Of a stretch of DNA of 64,000 nucleotides, positions 41,722 through 55,645 are shown piece after piece. The position numbers and the translations under genes are program-made. The stretch spans positions 281,001 through 345,000 of the forward strand of contig JAMLGK010000001.1 of the NCBI GenBank assembly GCA_023957995.1. The letters are read 5' to 3'. Positions within the stretch are counted from its first letter, which is position 1; every line of letters starts with the position of its first letter. The notes beneath the pieces were generated by a model. The model saw only the letters and a program-made list of their open reading frames with translations, had not been told where the DNA came from and ran no database searches. The stretch comes from Microthrixaceae bacterium (GTDB lineage Bacteria; Actinomycetota; Acidimicrobiia; Acidimicrobiales; Microtrichaceae).

Positions 41722-42490
41722 AGACGTCCACCAGTTCCAGCTCTCCGGCAGAAACGGCCTCGGGGCCGCACCAGAGGACCTCGATGTCGCCGAAGGTGTC
41801 CGGCTGGCGCAGGTCCACCAGACCCTGCTTGAACAGCTCCAACACGGCCAGGAAGTGAACGATCACGTCCATCCGCTCCACCAGCTGGGAGGTCAGCTCC
41901 CGGAACGATGCCCGACGGGTACGGGGCAGTTCCCGGCACAGGTCGGCCACCGTGTCCATCACCGACACCTTGATGGGCGCCACGTGGAACAGGTCGATCC
42001 GGGGCTGGGGCTTGGGCGTGCTCGCCCGCAGGAAAGCCCGGCGCAGGTCGTCGGGTGTGACCCCCTCGAGCAGGTCGGGAGTCAGCTCGACGAAGCGCTC
42101 GTCGGGGCCACAGCGCCGCGCTACCGATCGGGCCGCCGTGTTGTGCAGCGCCGAGAACATCTTGGCTGCGTCCTTGAAGGTCTTGCACTCCAACAGCCGG
42201 GCCAGCAGGAGGTCGCGCTCCTCCCACAGGGCCAGCTCGTCGTCGAGGTCCACGTCCGGGTCCTCAGGCAGGAGCCGCTTGGTCTTCAGCTCCACGAGGG
42301 TGGCCGCTATGAGCAGGAACTCCGTGGCCATCTCGAGGTCGAGCGTGTCCATGCTCTCGAGGTGGGTCAGGTAGCCGTCCACGATGGTCACCAGGGACAC
42401 CTCGTAGAGGTCGACCTGCTCCCGCAGGATCAGGTGCAGCAGCAGATCGAACGGTCCCTCGAAAACAGGCGTGTGTACGTCGTAGTGCAC
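41711..42490 (-). CDS. scpA: Segregation and condensation protein A
   Basis: A 259-residue ScpA kleisin that closes the SMC ring. The N-terminal domain has FEGPFDLLLHLILREQVDLYEV (in parts) and FLLIAATLVELKTKRLLP (about 62-79); the C-terminal winged helix has VIVHFLAVLELFKQGLVDLRQ. Length is normal. Its ATG has TAGAGT 6 nt upstream. parA, which precedes scpA in mycobacteria, is not present here; trpS lies upstream in the opposite direction. Confidence 0.96.
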   Translation of the reverse strand: MHYDVHTPVFEGPFDLLLHLILREQVDLYEVSLVTIVDGYLTHLESMDTLDLEMATEFLLIAATLVELKTKRLLPEDPDVDLDDELALWEERDLLLARLLECKTFKDAAKMFSALHNTAARSVARRCGPDERFVELTPDLLEGVTPDDLRRAFLRASTPKPQPRIDLFHVAPIKVSVMDTVADLCRELPRTRRASFRELTSQLVERMDVIVHFLAVLELFKQGLVDLRQPDTFGDIEVLWCGPEAVSAGELELVDVYDG

Positions 42491-42496
42491 CCCCCG

Positions 42497-42502
42497 ACTC
42501 TA
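42497..42502 (-). promoter_or_regulatory. -10 element (TAGAGT), leaderless scpA-scpB-rluB
   Basis: The hexamer ends 6 nt before the ATG at 42490. Confidence 0.65.
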
Positions 42503-42573
42503 GCGCGACCTCAGCGGCGAGTTACACCCATGTCATTTCGGAAAGCCATGCCGGGATGGACCTCGTGGCTCTG

Positions 42574-42579
42574 TACCAT
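42574..42579 (+). promoter_or_regulatory. -10 element (TACCAT), leaderless trpS
   Basis: The hexamer ends 8 nt before the GTG at 42588; divergent from the scpA promoter. Confidence 0.55.
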
Positions 42580-42587
42580 CCATCGCC

Positions 42588-43574
42588 GTGACACGTGTCT
42601 TCTCGGGAATCCAACCCACCGGCGATCTACACCTCGGAAACCTCCTCGGAGCTGTCCGCAACTGGGTCACCGACCAACACCACAACGACAGCGTGTTCTG
42701 CATCGTCGACCTGCACGCCCTGACGGTGCCCAAGTCCCCCGGCGAGGTGGGAGCCAAGACACTCGAGTTGGCGCAGACCCTCATCGCGTGTGGTCTCGAC
42801 CCGGAGCTCTGCACCCTGTTCGTTCAGTCCCATGTGCACCAACACGCGGAGCTCGGCTGGATCCTCCAGTGCAACGCCAGCTTCGGGGAGTTGAACCGGA
42901 TGACCCAGTGGAAGGACAAGTCCGGCCGCCAGAAGGAGTTCGTCTCGGCCGGTCTGTTCACCTATCCGGCGTTGCAGGCGGCCGACATCCTCCTCTATGA
43001 CACCGATCAGGTGCCCGTGGGTGAGGACCAGGTGCAGCACATCGAACTGACCAGGGACGTGGCTGAGCGATTCAACTCCCGCTACGGCGAGACCTTCGTG
43101 CTCCCCCGGGCGGTGGTGCCCACCGCCGGGGCGCGGGTCATGGACCTGCAGATCCCCACCGACAAGATGTCGAAGTCGGCCGAGAGCGACGCCGGCACGA
43201 TCCTGCTCGGAGAGGAACTCTCACGCACCGCCAAGAAGATCAAACGGGCGGTCACCGACTCCGACAACGAGGTGCGCTGGGACCCCACCGGCAAGCCCGG
43301 GGTGTCGAACCTGTTGGGGATCCTCGGCGCCTGCACGGGCCGCGACCCCGAATCTCTGGCCGATGACTACCAGCAGTACGGGCCGCTCAAGTCCGACACC
43401 GCTGATGCTGTCGTTTCGATGTTGGAGCCGATCCAGGCCCGCCTGGAGGAGCTGCGCTCCGACCCCGGAGAGACGAACCGGCTCCTGGCGCAGGGCGCCG
43501 ACAAGGCCCGCTCGGTCGCCGCCCCCGTGCTCGAGCGGACCCTCACCAGCATCGGGCTCCAACCCCGCGCCTGA
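42588..43574 (+). CDS. trpS: Tryptophan--tRNA ligase
   Basis: A 328-residue class I tRNA synthetase. The HIGH-type motif is HLGN in GIQPTGDLHLGNLLGAVRNW (residues 6-25) and the KMSKS motif is DKMSKSAESD (about 190). YDTDQVPVGEDQVQHIEL is the conserved ATP/tryptophan segment. GTG start. Length and motifs are normal for bacterial TrpRS. It ends 1 bp from the convergent HD-domain gene. Confidence 0.97.
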   Translation: MTRVFSGIQPTGDLHLGNLLGAVRNWVTDQHHNDSVFCIVDLHALTVPKSPGEVGAKTLELAQTLIACGLDPELCTLFVQSHVHQHAELGWILQCNASFGELNRMTQWKDKSGRQKEFVSAGLFTYPALQAADILLYDTDQVPVGEDQVQHIELTRDVAERFNSRYGETFVLPRAVVPTAGARVMDLQIPTDKMSKSAESDAGTILLGEELSRTAKKIKRAVTDSDNEVRWDPTGKPGVSNLLGILGACTGRDPESLADDYQQYGPLKSDTADAVVSMLEPIQARLEELRSDPGETNRLLAQGADKARSVAAPVLERTLTSIGLQPRA

Positions 43575-43575
43575 G

Positions 43576-44112
43576 TCAGAGCCTGCCGTCGTCTGCCGCG
43601 GCCAACAGGCGGCCCTCCTCGGCGGGCACGGTCCAGTCCTCCTCTGGCAGGTGGTGCTCGCGCGCCCAGGCGACCACCCGGTCATCGCTTCCCGCCACGG
43701 CGAGGAGATCGGCACCGAGTTCGGGATACTTCAGGTACAGACCGACCTTGCGGGTGAACCCGGTCGTGTCGGCCCAGACATCGGCCATGTCGGCCCCGCC
43801 GACCGAACCCGAGATGGTGGCCACCACCCGCCCGTAGGTGCCCAGGTCGGGAACCGTCTTGCCCACGTCGTGCAGCAGCGCTGCCGCGATCACCCAACGC
43901 TGCGGCGTCCCCTCCGGAGCCAGGTGCGCCTCGACCGCGCGGGCCACGGCGATCGAGTGGGACCGGTCGGCCGGCCGCATGCGTGAGAACAGCACCCATT
44001 CGCGCTCGGTCAGCCAACCCTCGGCCCATTCGGCCTCGGAGGGCTCCGGTGCTCCGGTGAGAAGTGTCCGGAAGAACCGACGCGCCCTGTGGAGCGGCTG
44101 CAGCCTCGCCAA
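43576..44112 (-). CDS. HD-domain phosphohydrolase-like protein
   Basis: A 178-residue protein with HD-domain features: SHSIAVARAVEAHL supplies the first His (about 60), ALLHDVGKTVPD the His-Asp pair (about 87-88), and a C-terminal Asp in SDDRVVAWAREHH. These bind a metal for hydrolysis of a phosphoester. The substrate is unknown. It starts 3 nt after the xerD stop, so it belongs to the pyrG-NUDIX-xerD-HD operon. The first about 45 residues (RFFRTLLTGAPEPSEAEWAEG) are a separate helical region. Confidence 0.85.
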   Translation of the reverse strand: MARLQPLHRARRFFRTLLTGAPEPSEAEWAEGWLTEREWVLFSRMRPADRSHSIAVARAVEAHLAPEGTPQRWVIAAALLHDVGKTVPDLGTYGRVVATISGSVGGADMADVWADTTGFTRKVGLYLKYPELGADLLAVAGSDDRVVAWAREHHLPEEDWTVPAEEGRLLAAADDGRL

Positions 44113-44115
44113 CGG

Positions 44116-45131
44116 TCAGTTCCCCGGTCGATCGCCCGCGCCGTCGGCGACGGGTCGGGGTTCGCGAGCGCGAGCCGCCCGCGGGTGGGCCGACCGGTAG
44201 GCGTCGAAGAGCATGTCGTTGGCAACCCGCGTGTAGATCTGTGTGGTGCTCACCGACACATGGCCGAGCAGCTCGGCGACGATGCGGATGTCTGCACCAC
44301 CTTCGAGCAGGTGGGTGGCACATGAGTGGCGCATGACGTGTGGGCTTATCCCGGAGGTGACCCCCGCCCTGGCCGCACGACGACGGATCACCTCCCAGAC
44401 CGCCTGGCGCGAGATCCGTCCACCTCGCACGCCCAGGAAGATCGCGTAGGAGTCGTCGCGCCGACGCGCCGGGGCGTTGGAGCCCTCGAGGATCGCCGGT
44501 CGCCCGCGGTCCAGGTAGTCAGCCATGGCGCGCCGCGCAGGAGCACCCAGCGGCACTATGCGCTCCTTGTCTCGTTTGCCCAACACCCGCACCAGCGCCG
44601 CGTCCAGGTCGACGTCGCCGAAACCCAGCCCACAGGCCTCCGACACCCGGGCACCGGTGCCGTAGAGGAACTCCAGCAGGGCACGGTCCCGGATGGCTAC
44701 TGGGTCGCCATCAGCGCTGTCCGCCTCCAGCGTGTCGAGGATGGCCAGCACCTCGGACTGGGCGAGGGCCTTGGGCAACGCGTCGGGCCGTCTCGGGGTC
44801 TCGAGTCGGGCGGTGGGGTCGACCTCCAGGAGACCCTCCGAGACCAGGTAGCGGTACATCCCACGCACCGAGACCAGCATCCGCGTGCGCGACGACACCG
44901 CCAGGGGTCCGTCGGCGAGGAACCCTGCATAGGCGACCACGTCGTCGGCAGTGGCCCTGAGCACATCGGTGCCACGGTCGGCGAGGAACCCCGCGAACAT
45001 CCGCAGGTCGCGGTCGTAGGCCGAGATGGTGCGTGGCGAGCGACCCCGCTCGACGGTCAGATGTGTCAGGAACTCCTCGCAGGCCAGCGGGACCTCGTCG
45101 AGCGGCTGGATCTCGAGGTCGGGGCCAGCGC

Positions 45132-45135
<4 letters not shown>
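44116..45135 (-). CDS. xerD: Site-specific tyrosine recombinase XerD
   Basis: A 339-residue Xer recombinase that resolves chromosome dimers. The N-terminal SAM-like domain (about 15-105) has FLTHLTVERGRSPRTISAYD. In the catalytic domain Arg is in GTGARVSEACGL, Lys in LGKRDKERIVPL, His-x-x-Arg in SPHVMRHSCATHLLEGGADI, the second His in LLGHVSVSTTQIYTR with the nucleophile Tyr. It has an Ala/Arg/Pro-rich tail of about 25 residues. The GTG/ATG start overlaps the NUDIX gene. The dif site it acts on was not found in this window. Confidence 0.95.
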
Positions 45136-49161
<4,026 letters not shown>

Positions 49162-51616
49162 ACCGGAGACCCGGGAGTGGGTGCTTCGCCCGGCGTGCTG
49201 GGCAGCCCGTCGTCCACGCGCAACAGCAGGTTCATCAACGAGGCGCTCACCACCCCGAGCATGATGCCGGGAACCGATATTCCCGAATCGTTGAGGGCGA
49301 AGCCCAGGACCATCGCCACGATCAGTCCCGCCACCGCTGCACGTTCCTCGGGGATGCGCTCGGCGATCGTGCGGAGCCTCCACGGCGCCCACCAGAACAC
49401 GAACGCCACCGCGGCGAACACCAACGGCAACATGAGCGTCCAGATCGAGGTGTTGAGCACTGAGAGGTTGGCGTTCAGCTTCCGGAGGACCACGGTCTCG
49501 AATGCACCAGCGCCGTTGGCTCCGATATCTGACAGCAACCGTCCGAGGTGGGTCTGTTGTGACTCGGGACGCAGCAGGTCGAGCGCACCGAATCCGATCA
49601 CCACCAGAACCGTGGCCGCCGCGCCGAGGACCACGGTCCTCAGCCGGATACGCCACCCGAGCAACATGAACGCCGTCACGCCCGCTGCGGGCACCAGGCT
49701 CAACGCACCACCCACATCTGCTCCGAGCATCGGGGCCCCGTCGAGGATCACGCACCAACCCAGCAGGGCGACCGCGCACCAGGTTCCGACGGATCCCCTG
49801 ACCCGGTGTGCGACCAGCGCCGCGAGGATTATCCCCGCAGCGGTCAGCATCGAGAACGCGGGGTTGCCCAGACCGTTGAACCGTCCGGCCACCGTCGGGC
49901 TGTAGCCGAACACGGTGTTGAACTGCAGTGGCCCCCCGAAGAGGATGTCGACGCTCAACAGCGCAACCACGAACCCCAGGGCGAGCATCAGTGGATCGAC
50001 GAGGTAGCGCCGACCCAGGGCCTGCATCGTGGCGCCCAGAACCGCGGACATGCCCAGGACGAACCCCCACCAGGCGGCGCTGCCCCAGTCGTGGAAGGGG
50101 AAGGCGCCCGCGAAGTAGGTCACCGGGAGGAACCCTATGACCGCCAGGGTGCCCACCTCGGTCGCGGTCCGGAGCCGGCGCCCCGGACGGGCGAGCGTCC
50201 ACACCGCCAGCACCCACAGGCCCAGCTGGGCGAGCACGAACACCACCGACGCTCCACCGAGCGTGCGGTCCCTGAACCGCGCCGCGTCGTCCGCTGCTGC
50301 AAGGAACTCGGCCCGCTCCTCGGCGTCGGCGCCACCCGGGTTGGTCTGGATGACGGTCCCCTCCATGGAGGAGGGCTTCTCGAGACCGACCAGATCCAGG
50401 ATTGTCGGCGCAATGTCCACGGTCTGGGCGAAACCCGCCCGGCGGGTGGTGCCCGAGGACAACAGGCCGGGTTCGAGGCCAGGGGCGCTCACACCGACAA
50501 CGGTCAGCGAGGTGCTCTCGTTGCTCGCGTAGGGAGCCACCACAACGACCGCATCGCGCTCGGGATCGACCTCGTCGAGCAGCATCCCCAGCAGTTCGTC
50601 GGAGCTCTCCACCGCCTGACGCCTGAATCGCTCCCGCTGGCTCTCCAGCACGAGCGGCGCGGCGTCCTCGTAGCGCACGAGGTCCGAGGCCTCCACCAGC
50701 ACCACCGAGTCGTCGCGCCAGAGGCTCACAAAGGCCCGTGACACCACCGGGTTGTCGTAGCGGGTACCGAACGGCGCACTCGGATCCACCTCGAGGAGGG
50801 TCCTGCCCACCCGTCCCCGTTCGACCAGGCCATCGTGGTTCATCAACCCGATGCTCGCCTCGCGCCTGTAGTCGACCTCGTCCTCGCCGAGCCCGTGGTC
50901 GCCGTTGGCGATCACGACGGGGCGCATCCCACCCTCGACGAGTGCGTCACCGAGCGCACCCACCTCGGAGTCGAACAGCAACGAGTCGTTGAGTTGACGC
51001 ATTGAGACGATCCCGAAGTTGAACACCTCTCCGAGCCCGGGGAGCACCCCGGTCCGCCTGGCGAACTCCTCCGCAGCGGGTGATCCGTCATAGGTCTCGC
51101 CAGCCTCGGGAACCGGTGACTCCGCCGGCGGAGCTGTCCCATCGGGGTTCTCCTGTTCCAGATCTGGCTCTGGTGGCGGGATCGGTTGGGCCGGGAGCTC
51201 GGCATCCGGGTCAGGGGTCTCGAATGCTCCCGATGGCACCTCCGTCGGGTCACCGAACTGATCCACCGATCCCGAGGTGGCCCCGGCCACGAAGGCGAGG
51301 CTTCCCTGGGGAGTGCCCTCGGTGCGCGTCCCGGCGTTGAGCGTCGCATAGCCGTCCACCGCCGAGGTTCGACGCGTGACGGACCGCACCGACAGATCAC
51401 CCACCGCGGAAGCTGCCAGGAGTCGGTCGAGGTTGGGAGTGTCGTACTCGGCGAGATCCTCCCACTGCAGGGTCGGCACCGAGTACACCAGCACGCGGCT
51501 GGCTGTCGCCGGCGTCGACTCCCCGTCCTGCGCAGCTGCACCACCGCTGGCGAAGGTGACCAGCAGGCAGAGCGATGCCAACGAGGTGGCGAGGACCCGC
51601 CGCCGCGTCGCGTTCA

Positions 51617-53218
51617 TCATGGCGCTGTCCCGGGGGTCGAAGCGTTCGGCAGGCGTTTGGTGACCGAAACCCCGAGCAACTGCACGCCACCCAGGTAGAT
51701 GCCACCCGCCAGCGGAACGAGCACCGCCAACGCCAGCAACGAACCGAGCCGGCCGGAGGGGTCCCACCACTGTTGCAACATCCAGGCAACCGTACCGGCG
51801 AAGGCCGCCACGGCCAGGGTTCGACCGAGGAGCGACGGGAGCACCCAGGCGTCGAGGCGCCGGTGCAGGATCACCGTCAGGCCGATCGACCCGACCAGGA
51901 ACGAAACGCTGTAGGCGAGTCCCAGGGCCACCACCGTCGTCGTGCTCGAGGAGGTGGCTGCGGCAATCCCCATGATCGCGACTCCCACCAGGGCCGCCAG
52001 TATCCCGACCACCGCGGGCACCCTCGACTCCCCCAGCACGTAGAAGGCCCGAGCCAACAGGAAGAACGCTCCGTAGGGCAGCAGGCCGACGCCCAGCGAT
52101 GCCAGCGCCGCTGCCAGGAGCTCGATCGAGCCCGAACCCTTGGACTCACCGAAGGCCAGCACGGTCATCGCCGGAACCGCCAGTGCGACGCAGAGAGCAC
52201 TCAGCGGGACCAACCAGACCACCATCGAATCCAGCGCCCAGCGCATCGAGCGGCCGAACGCCGCCATGTCGCCCGCCCGGTGTTCCGCCGTCAGCTCGGG
52301 GAGGATCGTGGTGTGGATCGGCTGGGCGATGATCCCGTAGGGAGCCAGGAAGAAGAACCAACCCACCTGGTAGGCCACCACGCCGCCCTCGACCGCTGAG
52401 CCCGCCACGATGGCCGCGCCGAAGAGCACCGCTGCCGAACCGTGCTGCACGCTTGCCCAGCCCGACAGACGCAACAGGGCCCCGAGGCCTTCGTGTGTTC
52501 TCGACAGTCTCGGCACCAGGCGGAACCCGGATCGCCAGACCGCGATGGCCGGCACCGCCACGAAGGCCACCACGCCCAGCGTGCCGCCGAGTCCCAACAG
52601 CACCTTCTCGGTGGTGCTCAACGACAGGCCGGGGTCTGCACCCGCCATGATCCTGAACGCCACCAGGAATCCCACGAGCACGATCGTGTTGCCGATCGGG
52701 GCGACCGCCGGGACGATGAAGCTCCGCCGGGCGTGCAACACCGCGGTGGCGATCGCTCCCAGGCCGTAGAGCACCACCTGTGGGATGAAGAACCACAGTA
52801 GGAACGTGGTGAGGTCCTGCTGGGCGTCGGCCACCTCCGGATCGGACACCGCGACGGTGAGAACGTCGGCCAGCCAGGGCGCGATGATCACGCCGACGAC
52901 CGAGACCACGCCGAGCACCGCCAGGGTCACCCCCAGGAGTTCGCCGGCCAGGTGTTCGGCTCCCGCCTGGTCGTCGCCGTCCAGGTGGCCCACGAAGGTG
53001 GGCACCAGTACCGCGGACAACGCTCCCGCTGCGAGCAGCTCGAAGAGGATGTTGGAAACCGTGTTGGCGCTCTGGAACGCGTTGCCCAGGTAGGTGGTGC
53101 CGAGGACCGCCGCGATGACCAGGACCCGCACTCCACCGAAGGTGCGGGACACCGCGGCAGCGGCTCCCATCCCGGTGGCGGAACGGACGACCGACTTGGG
53201 GCCCTCCGGTGCGTTCAC
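51617..53218 (-). CDS. murJ: Lipid II flippase MurJ-like protein
   Basis: A 533-residue MOP/MVF-family transporter with about 14 spans that flips lipid II for peptidoglycan. Start MNAPEGPKSVVRSATGMGAA is followed by SRTFGGVRVLVIAAVLG and ANTVSNILFELLAAGALSAV LVPTFV, the typical MurJ N-terminus. GTG at 53218 is selected because upstream sequence in frame overlaps steB and looks random. The stop overlaps the next gene (TGA within ATGATG). Position downstream of steAB supports a cell-wall role. Confidence 0.9.
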   Translation of the reverse strand: MNAPEGPKSVVRSATGMGAAAAVSRTFGGVRVLVIAAVLGTTYLGNAFQSANTVSNILFELLAAGALSAVLVPTFVGHLDGDDQAGAEHLAGELLGVTLAVLGVVSVVGVIIAPWLADVLTVAVSDPEVADAQQDLTTFLLWFFIPQVVLYGLGAIATAVLHARRSFIVPAVAPIGNTIVLVGFLVAFRIMAGADPGLSLSTTEKVLLGLGGTLGVVAFVAVPAIAVWRSGFRLVPRLSRTHEGLGALLRLSGWASVQHGSAAVLFGAAIVAGSAVEGGVVAYQVGWFFFLAPYGIIAQPIHTTILPELTAEHRAGDMAAFGRSMRWALDSMVVWLVPLSALCVALAVPAMTVLAFGESKGSGSIELLAAALASLGVGLLPYGAFFLLARAFYVLGESRVPAVVGILAALVGVAIMGIAAATSSSTTTVVALGLAYSVSFLVGSIGLTVILHRRLDAWVLPSLLGRTLAVAAFAGTVAWMLQQWWDPSGRLGSLLALAVLVPLAGGIYLGGVQLLGVSVTKRLPNASTPGTAP

Positions 53219-53246
53219 CTCGCCGACGATCGGCAGCTCGGGCCGG

Positions 53247-54314
53247 TCATGGCCCCTGCCAAGGGGGCAACACTCCGTCGACATCGGGGCCGTAGCCGTA
53301 CCTACCGGTGCGGCCTTCGCGGCCATCGGCGAGCGCCAGCACCATCGCCACCCGTCCGGCCACCAGATCGAGGTCGTCCACGCTGGAGAACCCTCCGGCA
53401 CCGGACTCGACCAGGGGCCCCACGATGCGACCGCGGGGTGGCTCACCTGCCGAGTCGTCACCCGGGGGGACCACCGACTCTCCGACCACCGAGGGCACCG
53501 ATGCGCCCGACGCCGTTGCGAGCAGCTCTCCGACCGCAGAACCGGGTTCTGCCATGGTCGACTCGGTGCCCGTGGCGGTTGCGACCAGCAGTTCACCGGC
53601 AACCAGTTCCGTGCCACCGTCCATCACCTGGAGACGGAGCAGCCCTTCATCTGCGAGCGCCGCGAGGGTCTCGCCGGTGAACACCGGGGGTACCTCGCCG
53701 GCGGCCTCTGACAGGAGCGTCGTGGTGGTTGCGCCGGCCAGGGCTGTGGTCGAGGTGGTCGAGGTGGTCGAGGTGGTCCCGGAGCCAGCGTCCCCGGTGG
53801 ACGCGCCGGCGTGGATCGACACCCCCGTGGCGGGGTCGACCCCGAGAACCGAGTCCCAGAGGGCGACCCTGACCTGCTCGGCCCCATCGGCGTTCGACAG
53901 ACCGGCGATCTCGGCCGCGGCGGCGAGGTCGGTCTCGTCGTCGAGGGTCCAGCGACGGTCGAGCCACACGATGCCCTCGACCCTGGAACCCGACTCCCGA
54001 AGGCGGCGCACCAGGTCCTCGACGGGCAGCGGATCGATTCCGTTCTCCGCCACCACCAGCGTGGCGGTGCCCGAGAGCCGGTCCTGAACCGCGAACGGAG
54101 CGGATGCCTCGATGTATCTCTGATCGCGTTCGAGATCGGCCTTGCGGGCATCGATGACGGCGACTGTCTCGTCGAGCGACTGCTCGACTCCGTCGAGGCG
54201 GTCCTGCAGGGAGTCGGCTATCCGGCCGTCGAGCACCGACCCGACGACCACACCAACTGCCAGGGCCAGGAAGAATGCCACCGTCGACACGACGTAGAAG
54301 CGGAATGTCACCAT
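53247..54314 (-). CDS. steB: SteB / MctB-like envelope protein
   Basis: A 355-residue protein of the family called copper transporter MctB in mycobacteria and SteB in corynebacteria. One N-terminal span (FRFYVVSTVAFFLALAVGVVVG, in parts, residues 4-26) is followed by a coiled coil (about 30-70, IADSLQDRLDGVEQSLDETV) and an extracytoplasmic domain. A Thr/Ser-rich insert (TTSTTSTTSTT, about 178-200) from 9-bp repeats is unusual. SteB binds SteA and acts in septation and cell-wall synthesis in relatives. It starts 2 nt after the steA stop. Confidence 0.9.
   Translation of the reverse strand: MVTFRFYVVSTVAFFLALAVGVVVGSVLDGRIADSLQDRLDGVEQSLDETVAVIDARKADLERDQRYIEASAPFAVQDRLSGTATLVVAENGIDPLPVEDLVRRLRESGSRVEGIVWLDRRWTLDDETDLAAAAEIAGLSNADGAEQVRVALWDSVLGVDPATGVSIHAGASTGDAGSGTTSTTSTTSTTALAGATTTTLLSEAAGEVPPVFTGETLAALADEGLLRLQVMDGGTELVAGELLVATATGTESTMAEPGSAVGELLATASGASVPSVVGESVVPPGDDSAGEPPRGRIVGPLVESGAGGFSSVDDLDLVAGRVAMVLALADGREGRTGRYGYGPDVDGVLPPWQGP
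53752..53778 (-). repeat. 9-bp tandem repeat in steB
   Basis: GAGGTGGTC is repeated three times (53752-53778), encoding TTS tripeptides in a linker. Confidence 0.8.
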
Positions 54315-54315
54315 G

Positions 54316-55479
54316 TCAGGAGAGCCGTCCTGTTATCGAGTACCAGAGGTCGCGGATGTAGAGCCAGAACGTCCGCAGGAACAGCTGGAGGGAGTCCGAC
54401 ACGAGCGCCACGGTGAAGATCACCACGATCGCGGCGATCACCAGCAGCAGGATGTCGCGCCGACGGACCCGACCCTTGTAGAGCTGGCTCACGCCCTTGG
54501 CGTCGATCAGCATCGGTCCGAGCCGCAGGCGCGTCAGGAACGTACTCGACATGCCGGCTCGTCCCTTGTCCAGGAACTCCACCATCGTGGCGTGGGTTCC
54601 CACGGCCACGATGAGCTCTGCCCGGGACTCGTAGGCGAGCAGCATCGCCGCGTCCTCGCTGGTGCCCTCGACGATGAACTCCACGTAGGGCTTGCCCTGT
54701 TCCTGGAGTTCCTCGCGGCCCGGGGCCCGCCCGTCGGGATGCACATGGTGCACGAGCTCGGCGCCGCACTCCCATGCCTTGGCCGACAGGGAATCGAAGT
54801 CGCCGATGATCATGTCGGGCACGAGCTTGACGTCGAGCAGCGCATCCGCCCCGCCGTCGACCGCCACCAGCACCGGGTGGTACTCCATGATGTAGGGACG
54901 CAGTGCCCGCAGGTCCTCCTTGTAGTCGTGGCCCCGCACCACGACCAGAACGTGACGGCCCGCGAAGTCGGTTCGCAACTCGGGCAGCACCAGGGGTTCG
55001 AAGGCCAGGTCGGCCTCCTTGTCGATGTACTCCAGGGTGTTCACCGCAAAGGTCCGCAGCTCCGAACCGATGGAGTCCCGGGCGCTCTCCATGCGGTCGC
55101 TGATGGCTGCCGAGTCGATGATCTGGCCGCGGGCCACCTCCTGGCCCTCCAGCAGGATGCGCCCGTCATCGATCGTCACCTCGGCCCCATCGGGGACCAG
55201 GTCCATCACCTCGGGCCCGGCGGCATCCACCAGCAGGATCCCGGCTTCGTCGAGCCGCGCGGGCCCGCTGTTGGGGTAGCGCCCGGAGATGAACTCCGAC
55301 GCGTTGACCACGGCTGCCACACCGGTGGACACCAGCGATTCGCCCGCCACGCGGTCGAGGTCACGATGGTCGATGAAGGCGACCTCGCCGGCGGTGAGAC
55401 GCTTGGTGAGGTCCTTGGTGCGACGACCGACCCGAGCGGTACCCGAGAGGGTCCCCGAGGTGGTTTCCACGTCGGTCAT
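54316..55479 (-). CDS. steA: SteA-like cytokinetic protein
   Basis: A 387-residue protein of the SteA family, which has a thiamine-pyrophosphokinase-like fold. Motifs: LTAGEVAFIDHRDLDRVAGESL (in parts), VDGGADALLDVKLVPDMIIGDFDSLS with the TPK-like DxD and GDxDS, and EGTSEDAAMLLAYE. A single membrane span lies near the C-terminus (RRRDILLLVIAAIVVIFTV, about 340-358). SteA and SteB are linked to septum formation in Corynebacterium. It belongs to recN-GT4-steA-steB-murJ on the minus strand. Confidence 0.92.
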   Translation of the reverse strand: MTDVETTSGTLSGTARVGRRTKDLTKRLTAGEVAFIDHRDLDRVAGESLVSTGVAAVVNASEFISGRYPNSGPARLDEAGILLVDAAGPEVMDLVPDGAEVTIDDGRILLEGQEVARGQIIDSAAISDRMESARDSIGSELRTFAVNTLEYIDKEADLAFEPLVLPELRTDFAGRHVLVVVRGHDYKEDLRALRPYIMEYHPVLVAVDGGADALLDVKLVPDMIIGDFDSLSAKAWECGAELVHHVHPDGRAPGREELQEQGKPYVEFIVEGTSEDAAMLLAYESRAELIVAVGTHATMVEFLDKGRAGMSSTFLTRLRLGPMLIDAKGVSQLYKGRVRRRDILLLVIAAIVVIFTVALVSDSLQLFLRTFWLYIRDLWYSITGRLS

Positions 55480-55645
55480 CGGGCGCGCCGACGATCTACG
55501 GCGGACGTCGGGGCACCGGAAGGCGTGGAAGGCGGTCTCAGCATGGTTCAGAGGGGCAGGTCAACCTCCCATGGGTTGGCCCTGACCGAACGAAAACGTA
55601 CTTGATGGGTCCCGCAGACGACATCCGCGGGAGCGCACCCACGGG

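Noticed and set aside
42491..42587. T-box leader before trpS
   Set aside because: The gap to scpA is only 97 bp and has no specifier or antiterminator motif; a leaderless promoter explains it better.
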